Shown here: piece after piece, positions 1-12,499 of the stretch
Numbering within the stretch: position 1 is the first letter of the stretch
Layout: every line of letters begins with the position of its first letter
Origin: Arachis hypogaea
Taxonomy: Eukaryota > Streptophyta > Magnoliopsida > Fabales > Fabaceae
DNA length: 64,000 nt
Assembly (NCBI RefSeq): GCF_003086295.3
Contig: NC_092050.1
Location: 156,866,699 to 156,930,698 of the forward strand
Direction of reading: 5' to 3'
Notes under the pieces: generated by a model
Databases searched by the model: none
Told to the model about the DNA's origin: nothing
The model's input: the letters and a program-made list of their open reading frames with translations, nothing else
Translations under genes and position numbers: made by a program

Positions 1-1194
1 GGTTACGTTTTAGGAACTCTCACATGTATCCCTATACTCATCAAAAGGGAACCAATCATAGAATAGGTTATAGGACCTTACCCTAATGCACATGCCCATG
101 TTTTATATGTCCTTTCATTTCCTTGTAAACTTTCCTTTTATCTTCCTCTCTTTTGTTTTGAGACATTGGCATGCAACTTTGCCTTGGCTTGATTTGGCAA
201 TTACTAGCTTTTGCAATTACTCCATCATCATTCATAAATCACAATCTTCATTTCAGGTAAGATCCACCCATATACACCAACAATATGTCATTAGTTCATA
301 GTGCTTACTTGATATTTTTGGTACCTAAGAAAGTTACTCAATTTAATCACTTTTTAAGTAATAAAACAAAATAAAAGACATTGGAATAATAGGATCGGAA
401 ATGACCATCCAATAATTGATACTACAGATGATATAAATCCGATAAGTGAATGGATATTGGAATCTTATCGGAATTCCTTTAATTAGTTGAGTCAACCTAC
501 ACTTAGCTTTGTATATGTGTTAGACCAGTCACAGAAATTGAGAAGAATAGAATCACCGTGTATTTGGTTTATATTCTTTTAATATTTTTTGTTTTTAACC
601 TTTTATTAAAAAAAATTGTGAGATAATAAAATTTAATTTTTTGTTTTTTGTTTTACAAAATATTAAAAATAAAAAAATACAGATCAAATATATTTTTTTA
701 TAAAATAGTATTAACTAGACTTGTTAAAATTGGTCAAATTCGTCAAATAAGCATATTTATCATTTAAACGGGCAAATTTTTACTTTTAAAATGAGTCTTA
801 TCTAAATTTTGAGTTAAATGGATTAAGCCTGATGAACAACAAAAAGAGGGTTAAATAGGCCAATTTTTATAAACTAAATAGACATCTCATTTTTTCTTTC
901 ACATTTTTTTTCAAAAATAAAAAATAAACGAGTTAACTCATATAATCGTCGTACTTGTCATGAACAGTTTTGACCTAAAAATTAAGATCTATAAATAAAC
1001 AAAGAATAAATAAGAGTTTAGATTTTCTCAATTTTTTTTTATTTAAAAAGATAAAGTGTAATTTTTTACTATTAATTTTATAGGTAAGATCAAAGAAAAA
1101 ATATAAAAAAAAAAGATTGAAGAGTTAGATTAAGTGGATCCATTCGATAACAAACAAATTAGCCTCTATAACTCAAATTTTTAAACTAATAATA
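1..1194. other. AT-rich sequence, no gene assigned
   Basis: No convincing gene. A C/T-rich stretch at about 100-255 ends in a strong splice-donor consensus (CAG then GTAAGA, at 253-261) and could be a leader exon. Nothing downstream continues it before the foldback element, so I do not call it. The rest is A/T-rich with no coding resemblance. Confidence 0.4.
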
Positions 1195-1203
1195 TAATAT
1201 TAA

Positions 1204-2300
1204 GAGTAAAGTATTATTTTTGTCCTAACGTTTGAGGTAAGTTTTAAAGTTGTCTCTAATGTTTAAATTGTCCTATTTAAGTTCCTGACGTTTCAAAATT
1301 AGCTCAATGTTGTCCTGCCGTTAGTGATTGGTTAACAAAATTGACGGTGGGACAAAATTGAGACGATTTTAAAATGTTGGGGACTTAAATAGGACAAAAA
1401 CGTTAAAAACAAAAATGATACGTAAAAATAAATTTTAATTTTATCCTTCAATAATATCAATTTTTTAGGTATATAATTATTTAATTATTTTATATTTTTT
1501 CTTAATCACATTATTTTTTCTAAATGAATTTGTTTTTTATTAAGAACAAAATTAAAAACTAAATTAAGTAATTATTTGTTGTAAAAAAATTTAAATTTAT
1601 TGAAGAAAAGATTAAAATTTATTAAATAGTTAAAAAAACTTTTTTTAATATTTTCTTTAATAACTTTAATTTTTTACGACAAATAATTACTTAATTTATT
1701 TTTTAATTTTGCTCTTAATAAAAAATAAATTTATTTAGAAAAAGATAATGTGATTAAAAATAAAATTAAATAATAATTAAATAATTAGTTACCATAAAAA
1801 TTTAATATTATTGAAGAATAAAATTAGAAATAAAGTTTATCTAAATTAAACATTAAAAAATTTTGATACATTAAATGTACAATTTATACCTTATTGTATA
1901 TGTATCATTTTTTTTTATTTTTCACAAGTTTATGTACTAATCATTCTAGAAATATTTTATGATGAATAAAAATTTTTAAGAATAAAATTATAAAAAAATA
2001 AATTTATTTAGAATGAAAGTGATGTATGTGTAAGTGTAATTTACTTAGATGTGATTAAAAATAATTGAATAATTATGTATCGTAAAAAATTGATATTATT
2101 GAAGGATAAAATTAAAATTTATTTCTATGTATCGTTTGTGTCCCAACATTTTCGTCCAATTTAAGTCTAAGGATCCCTAACTACAGGACAACATTGAACC
2201 AAAATCCTAAAACGTTAGGAACTTAAATAGGACGATTTAAATATTAGGGACAACTTTAGAACTTATCCGAAACATTAGAACAAAAACGCTTAAGTTGATC
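1204..2300. mobile_element. Foldback (MULE-type MITE-like) element, about 1.1 kb
   Basis: The two ends are inverted copies. The left begins GAGTAAAG and runs through TTTTTGTCCTAACGTTTGAG; the right end, read on the minus strand, carries TTTTTGTTCTAATGTTTCGG and continues through AAAGTTGTCCCTAAT. The interior holds a second palindrome centred near 1635, with arms at about 1420-1620 and 1650-1850. Flanking 9-mers TAATATTAA (1195-1203) and TTACATTAA (2301-2309) match at 7 of 9 positions, consistent with an aged 9-bp target duplication of the Mutator superfamily. No coding capacity. Confidence 0.65.
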
Positions 2301-2309
2301 TTACATTAA

Positions 2310-4086
2310 CGCAAAAAACCTCGCATCCATAGTGTGGCTCAGGATTCAAAACTAGAGCAATCCAAAACAAAGGTAACTGGAACTGTTTTTGGCTTCTGTT
2401 TTTAACAAGTATAGAAGGGGAAAAGAAGAAGAAGAAGGAGCAATATTCAATAAATTGTTTTTAAAATATAAGATTATAACTCACTTTTCAATTTTAAAAA
2501 ACTACTGACCAAATTTAAAGGAAGTACTGTCCAGCCACTTTAAGAAACTATATAAACACATTATCCCTGGGCTACGACTTTAATAATTTGCAGCAAAGTA
2601 TGTTATGTTTACGAAAGTTATTACACAATGTCAAATGAACAATCGCATGCATCTATAGAAATAGTACAAGCAGAATCACGTCAAAAATAAATAAATAATA
2701 AATAAAATACAAGCATGATAAGGATGAAAGTCAAGTAGTTTCATGCCACGTCGAGTATATATAGAATTTCTTAGCATAGTAACTTCAACATTTATTTATT
2801 TATTAAATATCAAAAGGAAAAAATAAATAAATATTAAAAGAATAAGAGCTATAATAAAATTATTTTTTATTTCGTATATACGTTGTATTTAAAATGTTTT
2901 AAATATGTAACCCTACCAAAAATTAAAAGCATTAAATTTTAAAGGAATGATTGAGGCATGAGGGACGCATGATCAAATAAATTTGTTTTTGCTTTTGTCC
3001 TTAATTGCAGACAATCGTCCCCATGCCACATACCTTATCAACCTCAACAATTTTAATTGTTCTCCACATACTCTATCTCAGTTTGGGTCTTACGGTCTTA
3101 CCTAATAACAATAATAATTGTAACAAAAAATGTCACATGTACATTATCTTTATATATACTTTCTTTTATATATCTCCTGTTTTCAGTGTTAGAAATATTT
3201 AATGAGAAATAAGAGAAGATAAAGAAATTAAAAAAATACTATATACATTTTTTTACATTTTTTTATTTTTTATATTAAAAATAATTTATAAATAAAAGTG
3301 AAAAAATATAAAAAATTCACCTTTTATATTATTAAAAGATGACATCTACGTACTCCAATAAAAATATTAAAAATATATTTCTATAAAAATATATATTTGT
3401 TTAGCCACAGTCTTCACACAATGTTAAAACGTTTCCAGTTTTAAAAAAAAACTAATAAATTTTTTTTATTTATTAAAAATCGTTCAACAAATACTTCCAA
3501 TCAATAATAATCATATAATTACTAGTAATACATTATAATTATTCAAAATTACCATTTTAGTTCAGAAATAAGGTTTTCAAAAAAACAGTTTAGTAATCAA
3601 ACTTTAATCCTTTAACAATTCTCAAGTTCAATCCTAGCTAATCATAAATCAATTTAACAACTATTACAGTGCCATCAAACAAACAATTCTATAGGAACCA
3701 ATTCAGCATAATCAATTATAAATCAAAATTTTCAGTCATTTCAAAACAATCAAGAAACCAACCACAATTACAGTCTCAAACCAAAATCAATCTCATCAAT
3801 TAATTACGGCACCAAAAATTAGTCCAGCCATTAAACCATCATCACAGCTACAACAAACTAAATCACAATTCAAAGTCATGGATATTAATCAATCATATAA
3901 CAACCATCAATTATTTGCAAATATCAAAGCATGGCTTATAGAAAATAACAACGTTTAAAGGAAATAACAATGCTTTTAGATCAGATAAAGATAAAGTTTT
4001 TATTACATGTCAAAATCCTATTAAAATAAAGCATCTTCATATAAAAATAATTATAGAATTTTTATTAGAATATTCACCATATATAT
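2310..4086. other. AT-rich intergenic DNA
   Basis: No gene seen. It contains a purine-rich tract at 2418-2440 and a TATA-like sequence (TATATATAG) near 2756, but no open frame that resembles a protein. Confidence 0.4.
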
Positions 4087-5347
4087 GAAAAAATAGAGAG
4101 TTTAGTTATAGACATTAAATTTAAATAAATGACTAGAATTAAATTACAAAAATTAAAAAGAAAATATGTGTAATTAATGTGTTTAAAATTAGAAAAATTG
4201 TGTAATTAATATCCTTAAAATTAGAAAAAAAATTAATTTTAAATATTTTTAATTATATTATTTAAAATATAATTTAATATATGAATTATGAAATAAAATA
4301 ATTTTAACTGTTAATAAAATAAGTTCATTGATCGATAAATAAATAATACATAAGTAAAAGAGAAACATATATACTTATATAGTTCTCTGTTTCTTGGTTT
4401 TTTTTTTTTTCACTGTGTTTTCTTCTTCTTCTTTTCTCTTTCAACATATTTCTTTTTTCAATTTTTTATTAAAAGAATTTTGTTTTGGTTTCATAAAATT
4501 TATGTATTAATTTAAGGTTGCATTTTTTTATTATTTGACAATACTTATTAATTTAGAACAAAAAACAAAAATTAAAATGTGATCAGATTACAATTATTAA
4601 TAAAAAATATAATTTTAATTTTAACTATATTCTTAAAGTGTTGTCAAAATTTTATAACTACTATAATTCCATAATTAATAGCCATCTTATCATTTATTAT
4701 ATACATACTATATATAAAACTCTAGAACGAATCTACACTAAGTCAATCTTTGATAAATATATTTTTTTTAAAGTTTATCAAAAATTTTAAAATATTTTTA
4801 AATTTTATTTTATTTTATTTTAGTTTTATTTTTAAAATTTTTAATTTACATTAAATATACTTATGATAATCTTTTAAAAAATTTAAAACTAATCTAGCAA
4901 CAATTTTACAAGAATAAATACAAAGAAATCACATAATTTTAGAAATATATATTTTAATTATATTATTTAAAATATAATAAAAAAAATATATATTTCTTAT
5001 TTTTATTGATTACTTTATGCATAGTCAATGAAAATATTTTGTTTCTAATTATATTTACTTATAATATTTACTTATGTATTATTTATTTATGGACTAATTA
5101 ACTTATTTTATTAACAGGTAAAATTATTTTATTTCATAACTCATATATTAAATTATATTTTAAATAATATAATTAAAAATATTTAAAATTAATTATTTTT
5201 TCTTTCTCTAGTTTTAAGGATATTAATTACACTCTCTCTCTATAATTTCAAACACATTAATTATATACATTCTCTTTTTAATTTTTGTAATCTAATTCTA
5301 GCCACTTATTTAAATTTAATGCTTATAATTAAACCCTCTTATTTTTC
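4087..5347. mobile_element. Foldback element with arms of about 285 bp
   Basis: Sequence at 4087-4370 reappears inverted at about 5065-5347. Examples are the shared TTTAAATATTTTTAATTATA and AATATAATTTAATATATGA blocks and a near-terminal AGGGTTTAATTATA-like stretch. The roughly 700-bp centre is pyrimidine-rich near 4380-4450 and otherwise AT-rich, with no open frame of interest. No clear target duplication, so the superfamily is not set. A non-autonomous DNA transposon is the most likely explanation. Confidence 0.6.
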
Positions 5348-5783
5348 ATATAAAAATATCTTTTTCACTAGATATTATATATATATGTATGAGAAGTATA
5401 CACCAAACGTCGAAAAGAAATAGTGTAATTGTCATTCTTTCCCCCTTAGATTTTGTATCTTAGCCTTTTCTTTTTCCTTTTTTTTTACAGAATTATTGTA
5501 ATCACAATTTTAGAATGTTCAATTTATATTCAATTATTGAAAAAATGATACGTCTCTTTTACTAATTTTTTTTATGTCATCTACCACTATCATTCATAAA
5601 AGAAATTGAAAAAAAAAATGTGATGCACAATTTTTTTACTTTTATATTATAATCATAAAAAAATTAGTATTCCTAATATTGAAATTCATGAGCATTTAAT
5701 AAAATTTATATGTTATTATTGATGCATATTTAATCAATAAAATAATGAATTAATAAACTTGCTAATGTTTAATATGATAAAGA
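5348..5783. other. AT-rich spacer, no gene
   Basis: Short AT-rich spacer between a foldback element and a SINE insertion. No coding or RNA signal seen. Confidence 0.4.
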
Positions 5784-5793
5784 TTATTGATGT

Positions 5794-5889
5794 GAGGCCA
5801 ATGAGTAATAGCTCAAATGACATAGTCTTTTCATACTCAATTAAGAGGTTGGGGGTTCGAGTTTCATATTTTGGTAAAAAAAAAAAAAG
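5794..5889 (+). mobile_element. Short tRNA-derived SINE, copy 1
   Basis: A unit of about 96 bp with RNA polymerase III promoter elements: A box TAGCTCAAATGA at 5809-5820 and B box GGGTTCGAGTT near 5852-5863. It ends in an A-rich tail. It is flanked by a perfect 10-bp direct repeat, TTATTGATGT at 5784-5793 and 5890-5899, the mark of target-primed retroposition. Two other copies lie at 62855-62952 (minus) and 63087-63219 (plus). Almost the whole body is tRNA-like, unusually short for a plant SINE. Its mobilising LINE is unknown. Confidence 0.85.
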
Positions 5890-5899
5890 TTATTGATGT

Positions 5900-6639
5900 A
5901 AGAAGATTTGAATTCAGTGTAGAAATTTTCAAGACAAAATCTGCAATGCACTCTCATATGCGCAGGCGCAGCATCCCATTATCAATGTCGTTTTCTTTTT
6001 CTTTTCTTTTTTTTTTTTTTTTTTCATTACACAACTCACATAGACTATTTTAATATCTATAATGGGTAGTTTTGGAAGTCTATTCTGACTTGAAAGGTAT
6101 GATCATAAAAGGCCCAAAAATTAGAAACGAGTAACCACACTAACCCAAAAGGCCTAGGCTACATACAATGTATTCTTCAAAAAAAGGCTCTTTTTGAACT
6201 GGAAGAAACTCTCTGGGTTCTGGGTTTTCGGTCATTTAAGTATTAAGCTTCTAAAATATATAAGAGGCTGTTGGTTTTGTTTTGGGTCTGAGAAAGGTTA
6301 CTCTTATATGTTTGAGAAACCTCGAGTTGGACTAGATTTTAAATGATACGGGCCTAAGATTTCAACCAATCAAACCCAAAAATATTGTCATGGACGGTTC
6401 GGGTCCTGGAGCATTTTTTGGTTCCGGTTGGGCTGTCCAGCTTGGACATTGTCCAAAAAAAAGTTATTGCCAAACCTCTCGTTAGGAGAGTCGTTTTTCT
6501 TAGGAGAGTTCCTTATCACTACTGCAACGTATGGTCTTATTCCAATAGAAGGTAGAGTAATAACCATTAAGAAGAAGCAACAATCGGAAAGCACAGATTA
6601 TTATGAGAACATCAACTTGGTGGGGAGATAATTTTAGAA
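5900..6639. other. Unassigned spacer before LINE remnant
   Basis: Includes a T-rich tract near 6000-6023 and may contain the 5' part of the decayed LINE that follows. Two overlapping opposite-strand frames at about 6388-6631 look like chance. No gene called. Confidence 0.35.
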
Positions 6640-7370
6640 AAAGAGATAAAGCTTTAGAGTTATCAAGAATGCTATCATGGTGATATGGGATAATCCTGAT
6701 GGAGTAGCTATTTTGGAGATGGGGAGAAACAAAGCACTTATCAGCTTTGAGGACAAGATGAGAGAATTACAGATACTAAAAAGGGGCTCATGGAATGTTA
6801 GAGATCAGCTGATCAACCTTAAGTTATAGACAAAGACGGAGTCAGTTCTGGAAGTTAATCATGACAGAATAAATGTGTGGGTACAAATGCATAGAGGTTC
6901 ATTGGATCTTATAAGTGCAGAAATAGCGGACATAATAGGAAATATGATAAGAATAGTCTTGGAAGTAAAAGATCTCAATAAATACAAGGTGTTGGAGAGG
7001 ACTTTTTTTAAGAGCCAAAGTTGCTATTGATATTACACAGTCTCTTCCAACTGGATTTTGGTTGGAAAACAATACTTATCACAAATATGGGTGGATTTCA
7101 AGTATGAGAGGATATAGGATAACTACTGCTTAAAGTGTGGTATTATTGGTCATAGTCAAAAAGAGTGTAGGAATCCAATAGTCAAGACTGTTTGGAACCC
7201 TAGAATGCCGAGGTTTAAGTCGGGTTTGGAGTGAAAAGGACAAAACCACTGGAATCTATAAGTGTCAGGAGGAATAGAGAAGAAGTTTTAAAAGATCAAG
7301 ATAACGAGGATGAAGCATGTGACAACACACGTTTATAGGAGAGTGAGAAAAGACGAAACTCAGCAAAAAG
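6640..7370 (+). pseudogene. Decayed L1-type LINE ORF1-like (DUF4283 / zinc-knuckle) fragment
   Basis: Conceptual translation across frameshifts gives a DUF4283-like segment (stretches such as NPDGVAILEMGRNKALISF and GSWNVRDQLINLKL) and then a CCHC zinc knuckle, CLKCGIIGHSQKEC, at about 7131-7172. In plant L1 LINEs this order is typical of ORF1, an RNA-binding nucleocapsid-like protein. The frame is broken by a stop at about 6826 (the TAG after AACCTTAAGT), at least one frameshift near 7000-7010, and further stops after the knuckle. No reverse transcriptase follows directly. A weak RNase H-like tail near 9190-9270 (+) could belong to the same dead element. A host zinc-knuckle gene is possible but less likely. 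Confidence 0.6.
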
Positions 7371-9447
7371 TGAAATAGGAGTAATGGATATCACTGATTA
7401 AGAAAAAGGGGTTGAATCTTGGCTTCTTTTTATTTTTTCTTTTAAATTAAGATTATGTGAAGATACTTTGAGTAGAAAACAGGAGATACAGTTATTTTGA
7501 TTTTGTCTCTTGATGCGATAGGAGGCAAAACAGAATTACAGGTATGAAATATTATAATGAAGTATAGCTGGAGAGTAGAATTAGGAGATACTTTAGTTTT
7601 GTCTCCTATAATGCAAAATTAGAAACAGAGAAGAAAAAGAGAAATGGCACACAGATGTATCCTGGTTCAGCTACTCAGTGCCATGTAGCTTACATCCAGT
7701 TTTCATAACAACAATGATAGAATTTTACTATTTTTCAACAAGATGACATTCACCAATTCTCCTTAGGATTCTACCCAATCATATCTGAGATAAGTCCAAT
7801 TTCTAATCCAAACCAAACTTGATTAAGAACTCACCCTAACTTTCAACAGCAAAGTGCTAATCCAACTTGTAAGGGAAGTCCCTTAGGATCATGACAACAA
7901 AACAGAAAAAGTTACAAAGATTTTCTGAGATAAATATAGGCTTTTCTCTAATTCTAACTCTCTTGCCTTTTTTCACTCAATGGCTTTTTCATACAAATCT
8001 CACTGTTATGCCTTTTACCATTGAAAACAAAGAAAGACTAGACTAAGAAAATAAGATATTCAATGAAAAACATGAAGAAAAGAAAACATCTCAGTGAGTT
8101 ATGGAAACCCAAACATTGTGCTCTTACTCCTTACTCAAATCTTTGGCCGTTCACCCCTTTAATAGATGAGTGAAGCTTCGAGGGCATGAAACCTTACTTT
8201 ATCACTTGTTTGACATCTTCTCCTAAAAATTAGTAGTAGCAGCGGCATTTACAGAGGTGAGATGGAGTATAAGCAATGAGTAGACAGTGTATGCAACCAT
8301 ACATTCCATCTTCTCTTTCAACTTTTTTCATCTTGTCTTTTGAATCTGAACCGTGTATTCTTGATTTGGCTCCAAGTTTAATTTTTGAACGTTGATTCAT
8401 AGCAGAGCTCTATAGCCTCCATTTTCTTCATCTTACCAGAAATGTATATAAGGAGGAAGGAAGTTTCAACAAGCTATTTTGGGTGTACCAAAAATGAAAA
8501 AATCTTTTTGATCCAACCTAAAATTTGTTTTGTGTTTTTGTGTCCTAACTTCTAATTTCTTCTTCTTTCTTCTTTGTAGCTAATCTCTTTTTCTTCCTTA
8601 ATGTGAGCCTTAGATAGAGTTTTCTTTTTTTTTATTTGCTTCTGAGATTTCATGTGGGTGATGAAAAAGAGAGAAGAGAGAGTTTGGTTTCGGTAGTGAA
8701 GTTTGGTTCAGATGAAATGAAATTGAATTACTTAGTTAGAACCTAAGTGAATGAATGGATTTAGATGTGGACCACCGTTTGGGTTTAGATTTATTCTTGG
8801 GCCAGATTTTTTCTTTCCTTCTTTTGACTAGATGCTTGCTATAGTTTCTAATAGGAAAGATTTGTAATGGTAGCAAATAAATCTTATGCCTTGATTTTGT
8901 GTGTGAGCCAGATGCAATTTGACCTTGTTTTATTTATTTTTTTGGGTCAGTTTCAATTAAATTAATTTTCTACACACTAATCACACATACAATTTCTTTT
9001 TAATTCAATTAATAATAATGTTTTAGTCATCATCTTTAAAATATATTTTGTGTGAAATTCTAGAACTTGTAATGCTAATATTGAAGTTAATATTTACTCA
9101 TGGTATCAAAATTTTATTAGAGCTAAAATCATGACTATAATTCAAGACATTTAGGAATTGTAAGGAAGTAGTAGATCATATGAACTTACCTTGGTTCTAA
9201 GGAAGGGTAACAAACTGGCCTACACAATAGCAAAATTAGCTTCTTTGGATCATCTTGGATAGAACTGGTACTTGTAGCAATCATATTTGGCCAGCCATGT
9301 TCTCTGAGACGACTTTTCACAAACTCAACTAAATTGAATAAAGCAAAGATATTGACAGAATCTGAACTCACCATAACGATGAGACGTACCAACCAGCAGC
9401 TATATGCATAATTGGTGGCAACTAATACCAACATCCCTTTTCCGCCA
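7371..9447. other. Repeat-like non-coding region
   Basis: About 2 kb without an open frame that I recognise. The start (AAAAGGGGTTGAATCTTGGC near 7403) and the phrase TGTATCCTGGTTCAGCTACT near 7656 feel like a dispersed legume repeat, but I cannot classify it. At about 9187-9270 the plus strand can be read as ELTLVLRKGNKLAYTIAKLA, faintly like the C-terminal end of LINE RNase H. No terminal repeats found. Confidence 0.3.
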
Positions 9448-10550
9448 TGTAACACCCTACCATTTATAACCTTATACTTAAGTCATAATTTGACGATGGT
9501 TTGGTATTACAACATAAGGCTGAGATATAAATACTTATGTATAGAAAGAGATGCTAATATTAGAAGCCTGTAAGAGGATTTAAATTTCGGATAAAAGACA
9601 ATTCGCCAATCAATCCCACTCGAATAACATACATAAGCGCGTCGAAAAAGTAGACAATTAAAAGCTTGAAAGAAGAATAAGAATAAAGAGATATATACAA
9701 GCATATATAAATAGCTACTAGTCTCTGCCCGCGAAGATTTGGCCGGCTAGAGTTACAATAGTAAAATAGTTTGATATACATAATCTATCTCTCCAAATAT
9801 ATATATTAAAAGCCTCTAAAGACAGGTTTTCAAAATAAATGCATTATATGTTAGTTTTTACAAAAGGAGGAGAGAAATCTATATCAAAACAGAAGCAAAA
9901 GTCTTATTTGCCGTCTTCCAGATAAAACTCTCACTCACTGAGGAGCGCTAAGACTTGCATCTGAAAAACAGAAATAATATATGGGTGAGAACCCAAACCA
10001 CCGGATTCTCAGTAAGGTAAAAGTTCCGAATTGATGCAATATAAGGTAATAGGAATTCTTTAGACATTCTTAATCTCTAAAGTTTCATTGATTCGAGTCT
10101 AGCTAGGGTTCTTACTAAACCAAAAAATGGCAACTTATCTAAGGATTCCTAATCTATCTATTTATTCTCAATTTTTCGCAAACCTCCAATCACCACATCA
10201 GAAACAACCCTTAGCGTCACCACTGCCAGCATAAGAGATCTCTCAATTGTTCAACACACAAAAAATACAAAAAAATACACAAATAGAAAGTACAATTAAA
10301 GTAATTAGGTCAATTAGCATATAGTATAATTATCAAAGAAGGCAAGCTAAATGCAAGATGCATACCCAATTAATACACACAAATGCAAATGATGTCGGTT
10401 ATACAGCCAAAATTCGACATGTCCAGTAGTGAACCCTGGATAGTCCCTCGATGCACGCATCCCAAGAGGTATTCACTTTTCTTAGAGAAATTATTTGAAA
10501 AGGTCTAAGTGTCCAGCCACATCTTACAACGGATGGTCAACAAAGTCTCA

Positions 10551-10722
10551 AATCTCAACTCGGAGCAAGTGGGGCGAACCACTACATCTACCCAGGGAGT
10601 TCTAATCTTAACCCAGAGCAAGTAGGAAAAACCACACCCTTGCATCTACACAGAGAGGTACCATTCTCAACCCGGAGCAAGTGGGACAAAGTCACAACCC
10701 TTGCATCTACCCAGACAACTCA
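10551..10722. repeat. Imperfect tandem repeat (about 60-bp unit, three copies)
   Basis: Three consecutive units share GGAGCAAGTGGGRCAAA-like and CCTTGCATCTACCCAG-like parts, at about 10560-10600, 10612-10655 and 10672-10715. They lie inside the minus-strand LTR-like unit, next to the conserved block. Confidence 0.7.
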
Positions 10723-10935
10723 AATATCAATCATTCTCATTTTCCTCCTCCAATCATATCAATTCATCCCTTCAATCACTTCCAACTCATTTTGATTCCA
10801 TAATTTTCTTTCCAACTCTTTCTACCTTATAATCCACCATCTCTATACTCATTATAGCTATAGGAGTTATGGAAGTAAAAAATATGGTTAGATAGGTTAA
10901 AACAATAAAAATTAACATTTTCTTGAAAACTGGAC

Positions 10936-11115
10936 AGTCGTGCGTACGCAAGAACCCCCTTTTTGTACGTACACGTGAAACGCGCACAAAAACAATTCAA
11001 TTTTGGAATGCAAGTTGTGCGTACGCATGACTTGATATTTGTGTGTATGCATGGTATGCGCACGAAACCATTTCATTTCTGTAACTCCCCTCATGCATAC
11101 GTGCGTATGCATGAC
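10936..11115. repeat. Cluster of TGCGTACGCA-type palindromic motifs
   Basis: Five related motifs: GTGCGTACGCA near 10939, TGTACGTACACG near 10964, GTGCGTACGCATGAC near 11017, GTGTATGCATGG near 11043 and GTGCGTATGCATGAC near 11101. Each is a near-palindrome around TACG/GTAC. They are embedded in the LTR-like region. I know this motif family from legume LTRs but cannot assign a function. Confidence 0.65.
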
Positions 11116-12462
11116 TCCAATTTTCTGCAACATTTGCAGAGTTCAATTTTTAACCTCCAAAATCAAACCTCTATAACTTTTTATGAAATTATCCATTTTC
11201 CTTAATTTTTAAACCATTTTCAAGATCTTTCCACTAGTTTTAATTTAAAATAAATTTCACTCACATCCGAATTTCGAGTGCCAAGTTATAACCCGTTGAA
11301 GTTGGTCAAAAATTCATTTTTACCAAATCCTCACAATTCTCCAATTTCATTAAATCTCAATTCAATTTAGTTCAAGTCCACTCCAATACTATTTTTAAAT
11401 ACTTTAAACACTCACTTATCAATCCCTATCTACTTCAGGCCTAATCAACCCGAATTCCAACTTATTTAAGACGTTCCATATCCACAATTCACAACCAAAA
11501 CTAAATTCAATCAATTATCCAACTCAACATCATCAATTCATCAATCACAGCATAACCACACCATCACTTATCACAACTTACCAAGTAGGAAATTTTTTCA
11601 CCCTATCATGACTTCCGGCCCAATTTTCACATCATCGTCTCAATAGGAAATCAATTCACAACATTCATCCAATCATAATTTCATTCAAAATCATACCCAT
11701 TTATGCAAATTCATGCTTTATCTCATCAATATTCAATCATTCACTAACATATATCACAATTTCACTAAATCAACAATCAACTACAGTAATTCAACAATAA
11801 TTCTAGGTCCACTAGCCTAAGATTTCATGTCACATTATATGGTATTTATCCGAAACTTAAACATATACCTTAAGCGTGAATTCAAACCCTTAGATTCCTT
11901 CCTCCGTCTAAGCCCGAGCTTCACCCAATGTCAACAAACCTCAACAAATGCATCGCAACCAAATCAATTCAATCCAACAAGCCAAACTAATCCATATAAT
12001 CTAATCACAATAATTTTATTCAATAATCATAATAGAATTTTACTTAAAATTAGGAATAATGAAGGGAGTTAAGCTTTCTTACATTGTACCACTCAATCTT
12101 GGGTCAAAATTTTTTTAGTATTTAAGATTAAACCTTTTCTAAACATTAAAAGTTGAATTTTTCTCAACACCAAACCCAAAAATGTGATACATGAATGAAA
12201 TTGAAAATTGGACAAAGGTTTAAAGATTCTTTACCACAATGTTTAGATAGAATTGACGAGGGATCCGAGATGAATGCATAACAACAAATAGATTGTCAAT
12301 CGGAACTCCAAATTAAAAATTATATAAATTTGATTGATTGAGTGAATAGTAATCTTAATGCTCTTTTTTCTCTCTTTTCTCTCTTAAGACAATGTTAAAG
12401 GTTTTAATGAGAGGGAGGGGAGAGTGCTGAAGTGAGGTTAACCCAAGTCTATTTTTTGAGGT

Positions 12463-12499
12463 AATTTAATTTAATTTAATTTAATTTAATTTAATTTAA
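12463..12499. repeat. (TTTAA)n microsatellite
   Basis: About seven tandem TTTAA/TTAAT pentamers, directly visible. Confidence 0.9.

Noticed and set aside
5809..5863. SINE A and B boxes as a true tRNA gene
   Set aside because: The A-rich tail, flanking target duplications and multiple dispersed copies indicate a retroposon; no convincing acceptor and anticodon stems were found.
9186..9455. 89-codon minus-strand frame
   Set aside because: No recognisable domain; the opposite strand has a faint RNase H-like reading instead, and the frame runs into the LTR-like terminus.
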